DNA from: Spirochaetales bacterium
GTDB taxonomy: Bacteria; Spirochaetota; Spirochaetia; SZUA-6; JAFGRV01
Assembly (NCBI GenBank): GCA_016930085.1
Contig: JAFGHO010000119.1
Span: 1 to 50,151, forward strand
DNA: 50,151 nt
Direction: 5' to 3'
The notes below the pieces were generated by a model. It worked only from the letters and a program-made list of their open reading frames with translations. It searched no databases and was not told the DNA's origin. The translations under genes were made by a program, and so were the position numbers. Shown here piece after piece: positions 1-8,246 of this stretch. Numbering within the stretch: the stretch's first letter is position 1; the number at the start of each line of letters is the position of its first letter.

Positions 1-37
1 AGTGTGAACGTATAGAGTGGGGACGGAGGTCGAAAAA

Positions 38-745
38 ATGACGATTCAGCTATTTTGGATAGTGTTTTCTTTATCGTTCCTCACCGCCCTGACCGGTGCT
101 CTCGTCCCGGGACCACTGCTTACCTATACGATAATGAAATCAGTAGAACAGAAAAAGCACGGCTTTCTTACAGGCCTCTGGGTGATAACCGGTCATGCGA
201 TTCTTGAATCCGCGATTCTCATCGCATTACTTTCAGGATTTTCCTATATTCTCGGAAATGCGGTTATCAGGTTTATTGTAAGTTTGGCAGGATGCCTTTT
301 TTTGATCTACTGCGGCGTTTCCATCATCATCAATCTTATAAAAGGGAAAATTCCGACAGATTTCACGGAGAATACCGATGTTCTTCAGCAAAACAATAGT
401 GAAAAGAAACCGGCGTTATTAAAAAATCCCATTATAGGCGGGGTGGTGATTTCAATGAGTAATCCGTATTGGTGGATGTGGTGGGCGTCAATCGGTTCCG
501 CATTTCTCATCAAGTACAATATTTCTCTGGAAAACTGGCAATCCATACTCGCATTTTTTGCAGGTCACGAGGCCGGTGATCTCGCCTGTTATGTTCCCGT
601 ATCCATGCTTGCCTTTTTAGGCGGACGGTATATCAATAAAAAGGTATATTACGGGATTCTCGGCTGTTGTGCCTTATTTCTTGTCGGTTTTGGGGTGTAT
701 CTTGGTATTACATCGATTTTTCAGATTTCACTCCAGCCGCTTTAA
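38..745 (+). CDS. LysE/RhtB-type small-molecule exporter
   Basis: This is a 235-residue integral membrane protein with about six hydrophobic segments. The first segment carries the V-P-G-P-L sequence typical of the LysE/RhtB amino-acid exporter superfamily, so the likely role is export of an amino acid or similar small solute across the inner membrane. The substrate cannot be read from the sequence. I chose the ATG at 38 because a strong ribosome site (GGACGGAGGT, 21-30) lies 7 bases before it; an upstream in-frame GTG at 17 would put that site inside the gene. A hydrophilic loop near residues 115-135 separates the two halves. The stop codon overlaps that of the convergent gene ending at 742. 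Confidence 0.8.
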   Translation: MTIQLFWIVFSLSFLTALTGALVPGPLLTYTIMKSVEQKKHGFLTGLWVITGHAILESAILIALLSGFSYILGNAVIRFIVSLAGCLFLIYCGVSIIINLIKGKIPTDFTENTDVLQQNNSEKKPALLKNPIIGGVVISMSNPYWWMWWASIGSAFLIKYNISLENWQSILAFFAGHEAGDLACYVPVSMLAFLGGRYINKKVYYGILGCCALFLVGFGVYLGITSIFQISLQPL

Positions 746-1563
746 TAATACATGAGTGTGATATTGGGGCATTTACTGAAGAGTTTTTCTATATCTATGA
801 ATGGATCGAATATTTTCCCGAAAAAATTAACCGTCGTTTTATTCTCTTCTACGGTATTAATGATGGAGCGGGCAAGAGATTGAATTTTTGTAAAATATTT
901 CATGGGCTGGATACCGTATGGCGTTTGAAAGGTAATATTATAGATATTCGTTACCTCGACACGTGAATAAATTCCATAAATATAATAATTATAAACCGAT
1001 GAGGCGATTCTCTTTTCGACTTCCTCCTGTGTAACACCGATAAGGCACCGTTTGACAATCATTGCGGCAAGCAGGTCGTAATTTTCCGACTTATTGAGAT
1101 ATTTTTTCATAAGGAAATGGGCCAATAATCGTTTTTCACTCATTTTTCTGTATTTCTGAATAAATCCCGTTCGAACGGAATGAATCAAAGCCTGTGCCCG
1201 ATTTTCATATTGTGCGTTGAGGATTATAATAAGCTGGTCAAGGAGCTGGGCGTCTTTTTTCGTATTTGCCTTCAGATAATTTATAAAAAGGGTATTCAGG
1301 ATATCGGAGAAGATATTAATGGTTATATACTCGGCCATCTTGAAATGATCGGTATGATCCTTGATAAGGCTTTTGTAACTTACCAGCCTTTCTTTATATG
1401 GGTCGAGGTATATCGCATCGGCAAATTGGGCGATTTTGAGAAGACCGATAGCGATCACTTTTGTCTTGTATTTATGCTCTATCAATTGTATCGGTTTATA
1501 ATAAGCGATCAATAAATTGGCGATACAATCAAGAGGATTAATACGTATTACTTTATCTGCCAA
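742..1563 (-). CDS. unrecognised 273-residue protein
   Basis: I do not recognise this protein. It is mostly alpha-helical, rich in Ile, Tyr and Lys, and has no signal peptide, membrane segment or catalytic motif that I can see. The only start in this frame is TTG at 1563, with AGGTGA 5 bases upstream. Just before it lies another open frame (1548-1730) whose basic, Arg/Lys/Tyr-rich translation could be the true N-terminus if one base has been lost or gained around 1550-1565. The gene may therefore be intact with a TTG start or frameshifted. It converges on the LysE-type gene, sharing bases 742-745 at the stops. Confidence 0.6.
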   Translation of the reverse strand: MADKVIRINPLDCIANLLIAYYKPIQLIEHKYKTKVIAIGLLKIAQFADAIYLDPYKERLVSYKSLIKDHTDHFKMAEYITINIFSDILNTLFINYLKANTKKDAQLLDQLIIILNAQYENRAQALIHSVRTGFIQKYRKMSEKRLLAHFLMKKYLNKSENYDLLAAMIVKRCLIGVTQEEVEKRIASSVYNYYIYGIYSRVEVTNIYNITFQTPYGIQPMKYFTKIQSLARSIINTVEENKTTVNFFGKIFDPFIDIEKLFSKCPNITLMYY

Positions 1564-1730
1564 AACGTCACCTGTATTCTTTCCATCTCATTCTTGACTT
1601 TTTTATTCCTTATAATCATATAGAGAAGCGGCCGAAAATTCAACCCTGTATAAAAGGGAGTATATTTGTTCCCTTTGATAATAATCTGAAAATATCGAAG
1701 CCTCACGGTTTTTCTCACGGCGCTTGACAA
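1548..1730 (-). other. short open frame, possible displaced N-terminus of the 742-1563 gene
   Basis: This 60-codon frame begins at TTG 1730 (or GTG 1715) and runs 16 bases into the 742-1563 gene in another frame. The translation is basic and aromatic, and reads smoothly into the downstream protein if the frame is shifted near 1555. It has no good ribosome site, and its start overlaps the -35 box of the divergent gene at 1782. It may be a chance frame. Confidence 0.3.
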
Positions 1731-1752
1731 AGAAAAAATGTCACGCTACATA
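1724..1752 (+). promoter_or_regulatory. sigma-70 type promoter for the kinase/dCMP deaminase pair
   Basis: TTGACA at 1724-1729 is followed after 17 bases by TACATA at 1747-1752. Transcription would begin near 1759. That rules out the in-frame ATG at 1752 as a start and supports ATG 1782. Confidence 0.55.
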
Positions 1753-1781
1753 TGAAAGGGGGATGTATCGAGGAAAAGCGT

Positions 1782-2354
1782 ATGGATAATAGAATCATGG
1801 CAATAGTCGGCATGTGCGGCGCGGGAAAATCGGTCGCCTGTGACGTTCTTAAGGAGAGGGGTTGGCATTATATTCGATTCGGCCAGATCACGATCGATAA
1901 ATTGAAAGAAAATGGCTTGGAGATTACTCCGGCAAACGAGAAAGAAATGCGGGAATCCCTGCGGAAAATATACGGAATGGGGGCTTTCGCCATTCTCTCG
2001 CTTCCCCGTATTGACGCTGCCGTAAAAAAGGGCAATGTGATTATAGACGGTCTGTACTCATGGAGTGAGTACAGGATTCTAAAAGAAAAGTTCGGTGCGA
2101 TGATGAATGTGGTTTGTATCCATGCCGCACCTGAAATACGCTATGAACGGCTTGAACGCCGCCAGCGGGATCCGGCAGACAGTGACACGCGGATGCGTCC
2201 GCTTGCCAGGGAAGAGGCGCGGGCAAGGGATTATGCTGAAATCGAGAATATCGAAAAAGGCGGTCCGATCGCCATGGCGGATATCATGATCATCAATGAA
2301 TCATCGGAAGAAGATCTTAAAAAAAGAATGGAGGAAGTGGATGATGGAAAATAA
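1782..2354 (+). CDS. P-loop nucleotide kinase, UPF0200/dephospho-CoA-kinase-like
   Basis: This 190-residue soluble protein has a Walker A motif G-M-C-G-A-G-K-S at residues 10-17, and an arginine-rich lid region near residues 115-130 (ERLERRQRDP). It resembles the UPF0200 family of dephospho-CoA-kinase-like P-loop proteins, which is best known from archaea. The substrate is not known; a (deoxy)nucleotide kinase role is suggested only by the neighbouring dCMP deaminase. The start at ATG 1782 is supported by GAGG at 1770-1773 and by the promoter upstream. The 3' end overlaps the deaminase start by 14 bases, so the two are probably translationally coupled. Confidence 0.7.
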   Translation: MDNRIMAIVGMCGAGKSVACDVLKERGWHYIRFGQITIDKLKENGLEITPANEKEMRESLRKIYGMGAFAILSLPRIDAAVKKGNVIIDGLYSWSEYRILKEKFGAMMNVVCIHAAPEIRYERLERRQRDPADSDTRMRPLAREEARARDYAEIENIEKGGPIAMADIMIINESSEEDLKKRMEEVDDGK

Positions 2355-2826
2355 ACGTATTTCCAAGGATTTGTATTACCTCCATATCGCAAAGGATATC
2401 GCGATGCGGGCGACCTGTCTTCGAAGGAAATTCGGGGCGGTCATCGTAAAGAACGATGCGATCGTATCGACCGGATATAACGGGGCGCCGAGGGGATGCA
2501 TGGATTCACTTTCTGCGGGGTGGTGTTTCAGGGAAGAAAAAAAGATACCTTCCGGTGAACGCTACGAAATGTGCAGAAGCGTCCACGCCGAACAGAATGC
2601 GATTATTCATGCCGGGAGGGACAGAACATTCGGTGCGACCCTTTATCTGTCTGGGGTCGATGCCAAAACAGGGAAACTCTGCGGTATAGAGCCATGTCTT
2701 CTTTGCACAAAAATGATTATCAATGCGGGGATCATGCGAACCGTTGTGCAGAAAGAAGATGACACATTTATCGAACTCAATATGAAGGAAATGATCCATC
2801 GTTTTGAAGAAACCTTCAAACGGTGA
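2341..2826 (+). CDS. deoxycytidylate (dCMP) deaminase
   Basis: This 161-residue zinc deaminase converts dCMP to dUMP, the precursor for dTMP synthesis, in the cytosol. The H-A-E motif at residues 82-84 and P-C-L-L-C at 118-122 are the zinc ligands and catalytic glutamate of the cytidine/deoxycytidylate deaminase fold. The stretch Y-N-G-A-P-R-G-C near residues 46-53 is typical of dCMP deaminases of the ComEB/T4 type. GGAGG at 2330-2334 fits ATG 2341 (or 2344). The gene overlaps the 3' end of the P-loop kinase gene. Confidence in the family is high; whether the enzyme is allosterically controlled by dCTP/dTTP cannot be read here. Confidence 0.9.
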   Translation: MMENKRISKDLYYLHIAKDIAMRATCLRRKFGAVIVKNDAIVSTGYNGAPRGCMDSLSAGWCFREEKKIPSGERYEMCRSVHAEQNAIIHAGRDRTFGATLYLSGVDAKTGKLCGIEPCLLCTKMIINAGIMRTVVQKEDDTFIELNMKEMIHRFEETFKR

Positions 2827-2866
2827 CCCCCGGAATCGTTGATCGCGTCAATGCCGGCCCTCCGGC

Positions 2867-3796
2867 CTAAAATTCGGCGTATAGTGCCGCGATTTCCGCT
2901 TCAGAAAGCATCCTGTCATAGATTCGTAACGAATCAATAAGTCCGTCGCAATTATAGTACGACCATGTCCGGGCGTTGTTCGCTTTAGCCGTTAAAATAT
3001 AAAGAGGAGCGTTGTCCTTCTTGAGACGCGTAAATGAATATTGTTTTTTTCCGTATAGTTTGTTGTCGACATACAGACGCAGTTCGCCCATGTCACAGAT
3101 GACGACGATATGCTGCCACTGTTCCTGTTTTATGGCCTCTGCGACATGGAGATTATGATGATATCCCTCTGCATCCACGACGAAACACCTGATTGCCGGA
3201 ACTTTGATGTTAAGTGCGACTTTTCCTTCCGCTTTTTCGCCGGAAGACGATGCCCATTTGGAGATTAGATACTGAGATTTCGTACTGTTACGAATATAAA
3301 CCCAGAGAGAGATTGAAAACGAATGACATTCATCGAATTCCTTGAGGGATGAAGTAAAAAGGTATTTCCCGGTACCGTCCGCCTCGATTGCCGATTTTTC
3401 ACTATTATCGGCTCCTTTACCGAATCCGGTATTATTGACATTTAACAGTATGTCGCTATGGCCTGAAGTATCCAGGAGGTTGCCGTTAAAAAGAAACTCA
3501 CCGATAAGTCCCCGTACCGGCGGATTCGCGGGTTTTTCCGTGCCGGAGCCTTCTATAGGATTGTTTTCCATATTCTGCCCGGACATCCCTTCTCCGTTTG
3601 ATGTAAATATTCCCTCCTTTATATATTCACGCCTGATTTGAAGCAGACCATAATCGGTCTGAACGATGACCTTCTCCTCGTCCATACTGACTATCGTTCC
3701 CGTTATTGTATCCCCGTTTGTCAATTCGAGTGTGTCCGCAAAACAGAAAGATGCGCTCAATGTCGTGCAAATGAGTATCCATACCGGAATTTTCAT
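2867..3796 (-). CDS. exported LamG (concanavalin-like) domain protein
   Basis: This is a 309-residue exported protein. Residues 1-20 form a signal peptide ending in an A-S-F-C-F-A type cleavage site. A short beta-rich domain follows (about residues 21-60; 'LTNGDTITGTIVSMDEEKVIVQ'-like, cut here to its key residues N-G-D-x-I-x-G), then a low-complexity linker. From about residue 95 to the end there is a LamG/concanavalin-like jellyroll (D-x-S-G near 112, ISLWVYI, W-Q-H-I-V, L-Y-V-D-N, G-x-I-D-x-L-R-I-Y). Such domains bind glycans or surface ligands. The start is taken at ATG 3796; no ribosome site precedes it, but a -10 box lies 7 bases upstream. The longer open frame would put non-coding sequence ahead of the signal peptide. 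Confidence 0.75.
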   Translation of the reverse strand: MKIPVWILICTTLSASFCFADTLELTNGDTITGTIVSMDEEKVIVQTDYGLLQIRREYIKEGIFTSNGEGMSGQNMENNPIEGSGTEKPANPPVRGLIGEFLFNGNLLDTSGHSDILLNVNNTGFGKGADNSEKSAIEADGTGKYLFTSSLKEFDECHSFSISLWVYIRNSTKSQYLISKWASSSGEKAEGKVALNIKVPAIRCFVVDAEGYHHNLHVAEAIKQEQWQHIVVICDMGELRLYVDNKLYGKKQYSFTRLKKDNAPLYILTAKANNARTWSYYNCDGLIDSLRIYDRMLSEAEIAALYAEF

Positions 3797-3803
3797 GATC
3801 ATC

Positions 3804-3832
3804 ATAGTATCATACCGTGGGAATGAAGTAAA
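3804..3832 (-). promoter_or_regulatory. candidate promoter placed for a leaderless transcript
   Basis: On the minus strand TTTACT (3832-3827) and TACTAT (3809-3804) are 17 bases apart. The ATG at 3796 begins 7 bases after the -10 box, so transcription would start at or next to the start codon. No Shine-Dalgarno sequence is present. Confidence 0.4.
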
Positions 3833-3878
3833 GGGGAGGGACGGAGGTTCGGATAATGCGCTGTGTGTGAAGTGCGGT

Positions 3879-4322
3879 TTAGGTGATAACCGTGATTTTG
3901 CAGGCATCGCCGCCCGAAGCTATTGTCGTTTCGAGCCGCACTTCCACCTCCCGGTTGAAGATGTTTTCGAAGACCGCTTTTGTCCAGCCTTTCGTGCATT
4001 GACAGAAAAGTGGAGAGGAAACGTATCCCGCCTTTCTTATCGGACAACAGCATTCATGGTAATATCCGGTAATCCGGTTGCCGGTCACCGAAAGCGTTCC
4101 ATCCCATAGCCCCATTCCGTTCATCAGGTCGATAATTTCTTCGATCGGAGAATTGGGGGGAATATTTTTTTTTATTTCATGCACCACATCGTCGATGCCG
4201 CAACTTTCGGCGCACGATCTTCCGCATTGTTCCAGAATAGAAGTGATACAATCCTTTTTATCGTTATATTCCTTTTCAAGCATGAAAAAAAAAGAACGCA
4301 GCCAGGTTTTTAACTGTTCCAA
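3879..4322 (-). CDS. cysteine-rich protein of unknown function (resembles DUF6144)
   Basis: This 147-residue protein has no signal peptide and many cysteines: C-x6-C-x3-C-x3-C near residues 25-41, C-C-C-P near 92-95, C-Q-C near 107-109 and one near 142. The C-terminal half (a C-C-C-P cluster, then C-x-C, G-W and an alternating strand ending in G-x-x-x-C-x-I) resembles DUF6144 and ATC-hydrolase-like small-molecule-binding folds; this is recalled, not computed. The cysteines could bind a metal or Fe-S cluster. The start is TTG 4322, with AAGGAGGG 6 bases upstream. It lies 158 bases downstream of ftsK on the same strand, with no clear terminator between. Confidence 0.65.
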   Translation of the reverse strand: MEQLKTWLRSFFFMLEKEYNDKKDCITSILEQCGRSCAESCGIDDVVHEIKKNIPPNSPIEEIIDLMNGMGLWDGTLSVTGNRITGYYHECCCPIRKAGYVSSPLFCQCTKGWTKAVFENIFNREVEVRLETTIASGGDACKITVIT

Positions 4323-4480
4323 TACGCCCTCCTTATTGAAAGCACCGTCTTTTTTTATGTTCGTATTTTTAGAAAACCTTACAAAAAGTACTTATAATTG
4401 AAAAAAAAGGCAAATGATTATGAGCAATTAACGCAATTCGACGTGGTTTATCCCGCCACGAGAAACGACGGCATGTGAGG

Positions 4481-6811
4481 CTATTGCTTTTTATCCGGTA
4501 TATGAAGCAGTTCTCGCGGTTTGCTTCCGTTCTGGGGACCGACGATACCCCGCATCTCCAATTCTTCGATAAGCCTTGCCGCCCTGTTGTACCCTATTTT
4601 CAGCCGCCGCTGCAAAAATGAAGCCGACGCCTTTCCCTTCGCGATAACGATATCGAGCGCTTTTTCCATAAGGGGATCGGGACCTCCAATCTGTATCGAT
4701 TCCTCGTCTTCCTCCTCGATAAAAATTTCCTCGTCGATGTAGTCCGGTTCACCGAATGATCTGGCGCAGGCCGCAATAGCTTCGACTTCTTCTTCTGAAA
4801 GGAAGGCCCCCTGTATTCGCGTGGGGATCGGATTCCATGCGGTAGTGAGCAGCATGTCGCCTTTGCCCAGGAGTTTTTCCGCGCCCACCGAATCGATGAT
4901 AATCCGGGAATCGAATTTGCTTGCGACCATGAACGCGATGCGTGAGGGAAAGTTCGCCTTTATGAGACCGGTAATCACTTCCACCGAAGGCCGTTGTGTG
5001 GCAAGTACGAGGTGTATGCCGACTGCACGGGACATGGCCGCAAGCCGGGCAATGGTTGCTTCCATTTCCTTTCCGGTTGTGGCGATAAAATCGGCGAACT
5101 CATCGATAACGATGACGATATAGGGAAGCTTTGAAACGGTCAGCTTCTTTTTCGTGATTTTATTGTTGAATGATTCGATGTCCCTGACACCGATGGAATC
5201 GAGCAGTGAATACCGGTGTTCCATTTCGCAGATGCAGTACTGAAGCGCCTGAAATGCCCGCCTGGGATTGGTGATAACCGGGGTAAGGAGATGGGGAATA
5301 TCGTTGTAGAACTTGAGTTCGATAATCTTCGGATCGATCAGCATGATTTTTACTTCATCCGGTGAATGCCGGTAAAGCAGAGAACATATAATGGAATTGA
5401 CACAGACCGATTTCCCAGATCCTGTTGCCCCCGCAATGAGAAGATGCGGGGTCTGACTCAAATCGATGATTTTCGCTTCCCCCGCGATATCCTTGCCCAC
5501 GACAATCGGCAATTTGTATTTTTTTGCATAAAACTGTTCGAGGGAGATGAGTTCCTTAAAGGAGACGATGGCGCGCTTTTTATTGGGAACCTCGATCCCG
5601 ACGGCATGCTTGCCCGGTATCGGCGCCACGATACGTACCCGGGACGCCGCGAGTCGAAGCGCGATGTTATCGGCGAGATTGACGATTTTAGAGAGTTTTA
5701 CTCCCGGCGCGGGAAGTATTTCAAACATGGTGATAACGGGGCCTCTTCGAATCCCCGTCACTTCGGCGGTAATCTTGAACTCGTTCAGGGTTTCCATAAG
5801 GATCCGGCCGGCAGAGCGGGTCTCATCGTCGATCGCGCGGTAGGAGCTGTCTTTGTAATCCTTGAGCAGCCCGTTTACCGGCATTCTGTATGGTTTATTC
5901 GACCGTTTTGCTGCATTGTCCCCTGTTTTGGATGAAGACTTCGTGTTTGGGGTGATATCCTGGGGATATTCTTCTTCACGGTTCTGCTTTTCATCGATGG
6001 CATCGGGGACAACGAGCGGCTGATCCATATCCTCTGTTTCGATCTGCACCGATTCGTCCGGGGCGTTCGCCTGCGGCAGTTGTTCGGGAACCGGCAGCAG
6101 GAACCGGGCTGCATTGTTTCGATTGGTGACCTGTTCCCTGTCAGCGATGTCGCCTGAGGCGGAAGGATGCTTTTCCACCAGGGTATTCCCGTCACCGGGA
6201 TAAAGCTCTTTCGATGCCCGCTTCCTCCGGTGCAGGTCGAGGATAAACTTTCGCCGTACCGCTTCGGACATGAGTTCTTCACCGTTTTCGATTTGATACG
6301 GCTTTTTGTTATTGACGGATGCTTTTCCTTTTTTTTGGGGCTTTATTGCGGCCTGATTTTCATCAGCGGGTTTTCTTGCGTACGTATAGATTAGGAAAAT
6401 CTCGCATAGAAAGAGAAAAAGGAGAAGTATCCCGCCGGGTATGTCTCCAAAATTACTTCTGATATGGTGTGAAAGGTAGTTACCCAGGACTTTTTGAGGA
6501 GAAATCACGCAGAGAAACACTGTGAATGTGATGAATGGCAGAACAGTAAGCAGGAGCGTCACGAGACGCCGGTAGCTGAAAGGCCGTTTGCCGATAATGA
6601 TCGCACCGGCAAAAAGAAAAAAGGGGATATAAAATGCTGCAAGGAAAAAGCGGGACGACAGGAACGTACCGGGAAGCAGCAGCACATGCCGGTAATCGGG
6701 CAAAAAGGTATCCTTGAAAAACGAGAAGAAGAGTGTAAGAAGGAGGTAAGAGCCGAGAAGGACGAAGATAGCGGCTATTATAAGAGCAAAACGAGACGGT
6801 TTTTCTTTCAC
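4481..6811 (-). CDS. ftsK: DNA translocase FtsK/SpoIIIE
   Basis: This 776-residue membrane-anchored motor pumps double-stranded DNA to clear the chromosome from the closing septum and to help dimer resolution. Four hydrophobic segments occupy residues 1-145. A charged, low-similarity linker runs to about residue 300. The alpha/beta motor follows, with Walker A G-A-T-G-S-G-K-S near residue 465, Walker B V-I-V-I-D-E-F-A-D near 570 and the A-T-Q-R-P-S motif typical of the family. The C-terminal 65 residues form the winged-helix gamma domain that reads oriented KOPS/SRS sequences (R-R-L-K-I-G-Y-N-R-A). The start is GTG 6811 with AAGGAG 7 bases upstream. Length is at the short end of the family because the linker is short. 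Confidence 0.95.
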   Translation of the reverse strand: MKEKPSRFALIIAAIFVLLGSYLLLTLFFSFFKDTFLPDYRHVLLLPGTFLSSRFFLAAFYIPFFLFAGAIIIGKRPFSYRRLVTLLLTVLPFITFTVFLCVISPQKVLGNYLSHHIRSNFGDIPGGILLLFLFLCEIFLIYTYARKPADENQAAIKPQKKGKASVNNKKPYQIENGEELMSEAVRRKFILDLHRRKRASKELYPGDGNTLVEKHPSASGDIADREQVTNRNNAARFLLPVPEQLPQANAPDESVQIETEDMDQPLVVPDAIDEKQNREEEYPQDITPNTKSSSKTGDNAAKRSNKPYRMPVNGLLKDYKDSSYRAIDDETRSAGRILMETLNEFKITAEVTGIRRGPVITMFEILPAPGVKLSKIVNLADNIALRLAASRVRIVAPIPGKHAVGIEVPNKKRAIVSFKELISLEQFYAKKYKLPIVVGKDIAGEAKIIDLSQTPHLLIAGATGSGKSVCVNSIICSLLYRHSPDEVKIMLIDPKIIELKFYNDIPHLLTPVITNPRRAFQALQYCICEMEHRYSLLDSIGVRDIESFNNKITKKKLTVSKLPYIVIVIDEFADFIATTGKEMEATIARLAAMSRAVGIHLVLATQRPSVEVITGLIKANFPSRIAFMVASKFDSRIIIDSVGAEKLLGKGDMLLTTAWNPIPTRIQGAFLSEEEVEAIAACARSFGEPDYIDEEIFIEEEDEESIQIGGPDPLMEKALDIVIAKGKASASFLQRRLKIGYNRAARLIEELEMRGIVGPQNGSKPRELLHIPDKKQ

Positions 6812-6910
6812 AGTGTTCTCCTTATATGAATATCGGTTTGTTTTTATCTCGACCTGAATAGGTAGTTTGTCATATTCCGATTTGTCCCGGCAATATATTT
6901 TTATTTGCGT

Positions 6911-6939
6911 TTGACATTTATTCGTTTTTTTTTTATTAT
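6911..6939 (+). promoter_or_regulatory. strong sigma-70 type promoter for the ferredoxin gene
   Basis: TTGACA (6911-6916) and TATTAT (6934-6939) are separated by exactly 17 bases, much of it T-rich. Transcription would begin near 6946 and leave a leader of about 55 bases with AAGGAG near 6988. Confidence 0.75.
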
Positions 6940-7000
6940 ATCGTCAAATAATGAGGGTAGTCCTCAATAATACAAAGCTTGAATCCAAGGAGAATATTGT

Positions 7001-7186
7001 ATGACGGTTAAAATTGACGATAGCGCATGCACCGGCTGCGGTCTGTGCGCGGATAGTGTGCCGGATGTCTTTAAAATGGGAGACGATCTGGCAGAAGTCA
7101 TCAAGGCGGAAGTTCCGTCAGATCTCGAAGATGATGTCAAGGATGCTGCTGATAATTGTCCTGTAGAGGCGATTATCATCGGATAA
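7001..7186 (+). CDS. small single-cluster [4Fe-4S] ferredoxin
   Basis: This 61-residue acidic protein is a monocluster ferredoxin, a soluble one-electron carrier. Three cysteines form C-T-G-C-G-L-C at residues 10-16, and the fourth is in N-C-P-V-E-A-I near residue 53. This matches the Thermotoga/Desulfovibrio ferredoxin I arrangement, in which the second cluster has been lost. AAGGAG lies 7 bases before ATG 7001. The gene has its own strong promoter (6911-6939) and a perfect intrinsic terminator (7224-7254), so it is a one-gene transcript. Its redox partner is not evident nearby. Confidence 0.95.
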   Translation: MTVKIDDSACTGCGLCADSVPDVFKMGDDLAEVIKAEVPSDLEDDVKDAADNCPVEAIIIG

Positions 7187-7223
7187 GGAATCGAGTATTC
7201 TTTCGAGAACGAATCACGGTAGT

Positions 7224-7254
7224 AAAAATCCACCTGCAAACCAGGTGGATTTTT
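7224..7254 (+). terminator. intrinsic terminator after the ferredoxin gene
   Basis: A perfect 13-base-pair stem (AAAAATCCACCTG, 7224-7236, with its complement at 7242-7254) encloses a 5-base loop and ends in a T run. Confidence 0.85.
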
Positions 7255-7314
7255 AATAAAACATACCGGAGAATTTGAAAAAGCCTTTATCATAATAAAG
7301 AGAATGTCCTGTGA

Positions 7315-7335
7315 ACCACCTCCGAAGGAGGTGGT
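7315..7335. terminator. second perfect hairpin downstream of the ferredoxin gene
   Basis: ACCACCTCC (7315-7323), a GAA loop and GGAGGTGGT (7327-7335) form a perfect 9-base-pair stem, followed by CTTCTTAT. It could be a back-up terminator or a short mobile hairpin element. It shares the CCACCT/AGGTGG core with the terminator 60 bases before it. Confidence 0.45.
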
Positions 7336-7432
7336 CTTCTTATGGTAATGAACCGCTGCCCGTGATATAAATCTGATTTTGGCTGGATGTTAACCGGGTA
7401 CGGGTTTATTAGTCATCGGTGTGTGACCCGGG

Positions 7433-8242
7433 TCAGGCGAAGATGATGGTGAGAACTCCCGCAGGAATAAGATAGATACTGAAAAAGTAAAGCCGGGATT
7501 TTTTTACAAGCCGAATCAATAAAATCAGTGAGAGCAATCCGGTTACGAAGCTTACCAGGAGCGAGATTACCAGGACGTGAGGGGCGATATGCATGCTGCC
7601 GGCCTCGTTCATTTTAAGAAGGAGTGCTCCGAGTATAGCCGGTATCGCCAGGAGAAAGGAATATTCCCCTGCATTCTCCCGTTTCATTCCCGAAAAGAGT
7701 GAAGCCGCGATGGTGATGCCGGAGCGTGATATTCCCGGCAAAACACCGATTCCCTGTCCGATCCCCGTCACTATACCTTCCCTGATACCGATCTGATTAT
7801 ATTCTTTGTTACCATGCATGAACCTTGTTGCTATCAGAATAAGTCCTGTTATAATAAAAAGAATACCGCTTATTTTTGGCGTCACGGGAATATAATCCTT
7901 TAATTTTTCTATTCCGGCACCGAGCAGGGCGGTTGCCGCGGTGGCAACGAGGAGGACCGAAATGAGTCTCCCCGCCTCCCTTTCTTTTTGGGGGGCTTTT
8001 TCATGCTTAATCAGGGCTTCAATGAGGGGCGGGACGGCGGCAGCGAGTTCGATTATTTTTTTTCTGAAAACGATGACAATCGCCAGAAGCGTAGGGACAT
8101 GAAGCAGTATATCGAAAAGTACGGGAATTTCCTCCAGTCCCATGAACGTTCTCAAAACCAAAAGGTGGCCGGAACTCGAAACAGGGATAAACTCCGTCAC
8201 ACCCTGAAGTGCACCAAGAATTATCGATTGCACGATATCCAT
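7433..8242 (-). CDS. uppP: undecaprenyl-diphosphatase UppP (BacA family)
   Basis: This 269-residue polytopic membrane enzyme hydrolyses undecaprenyl diphosphate to the monophosphate, recycling the lipid carrier for peptidoglycan and surface polysaccharide synthesis; extra copies give bacitracin resistance. The two family signatures are clear: G-V-T-E-F-I-P-V-S-S-S-G-H at residues 14-26 and L-P-G-I-S-R-S-G-I-T near residues 165-175. Seven to eight hydrophobic segments span the whole length. The start at ATG 8242 is only 4 bases after the stop of the upstream aldolase-like gene, so the two are co-transcribed. That pairing suggests a link to polysaccharide metabolism, but this is inference. Confidence 0.93.
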   Translation of the reverse strand: MDIVQSIILGALQGVTEFIPVSSSGHLLVLRTFMGLEEIPVLFDILLHVPTLLAIVIVFRKKIIELAAAVPPLIEALIKHEKAPQKEREAGRLISVLLVATAATALLGAGIEKLKDYIPVTPKISGILFIITGLILIATRFMHGNKEYNQIGIREGIVTGIGQGIGVLPGISRSGITIAASLFSGMKRENAGEYSFLLAIPAILGALLLKMNEAGSMHIAPHVLVISLLVSFVTGLLSLILLIRLVKKSRLYFFSIYLIPAGVLTIIFA

Positions 8243-8246
8243 TGAT

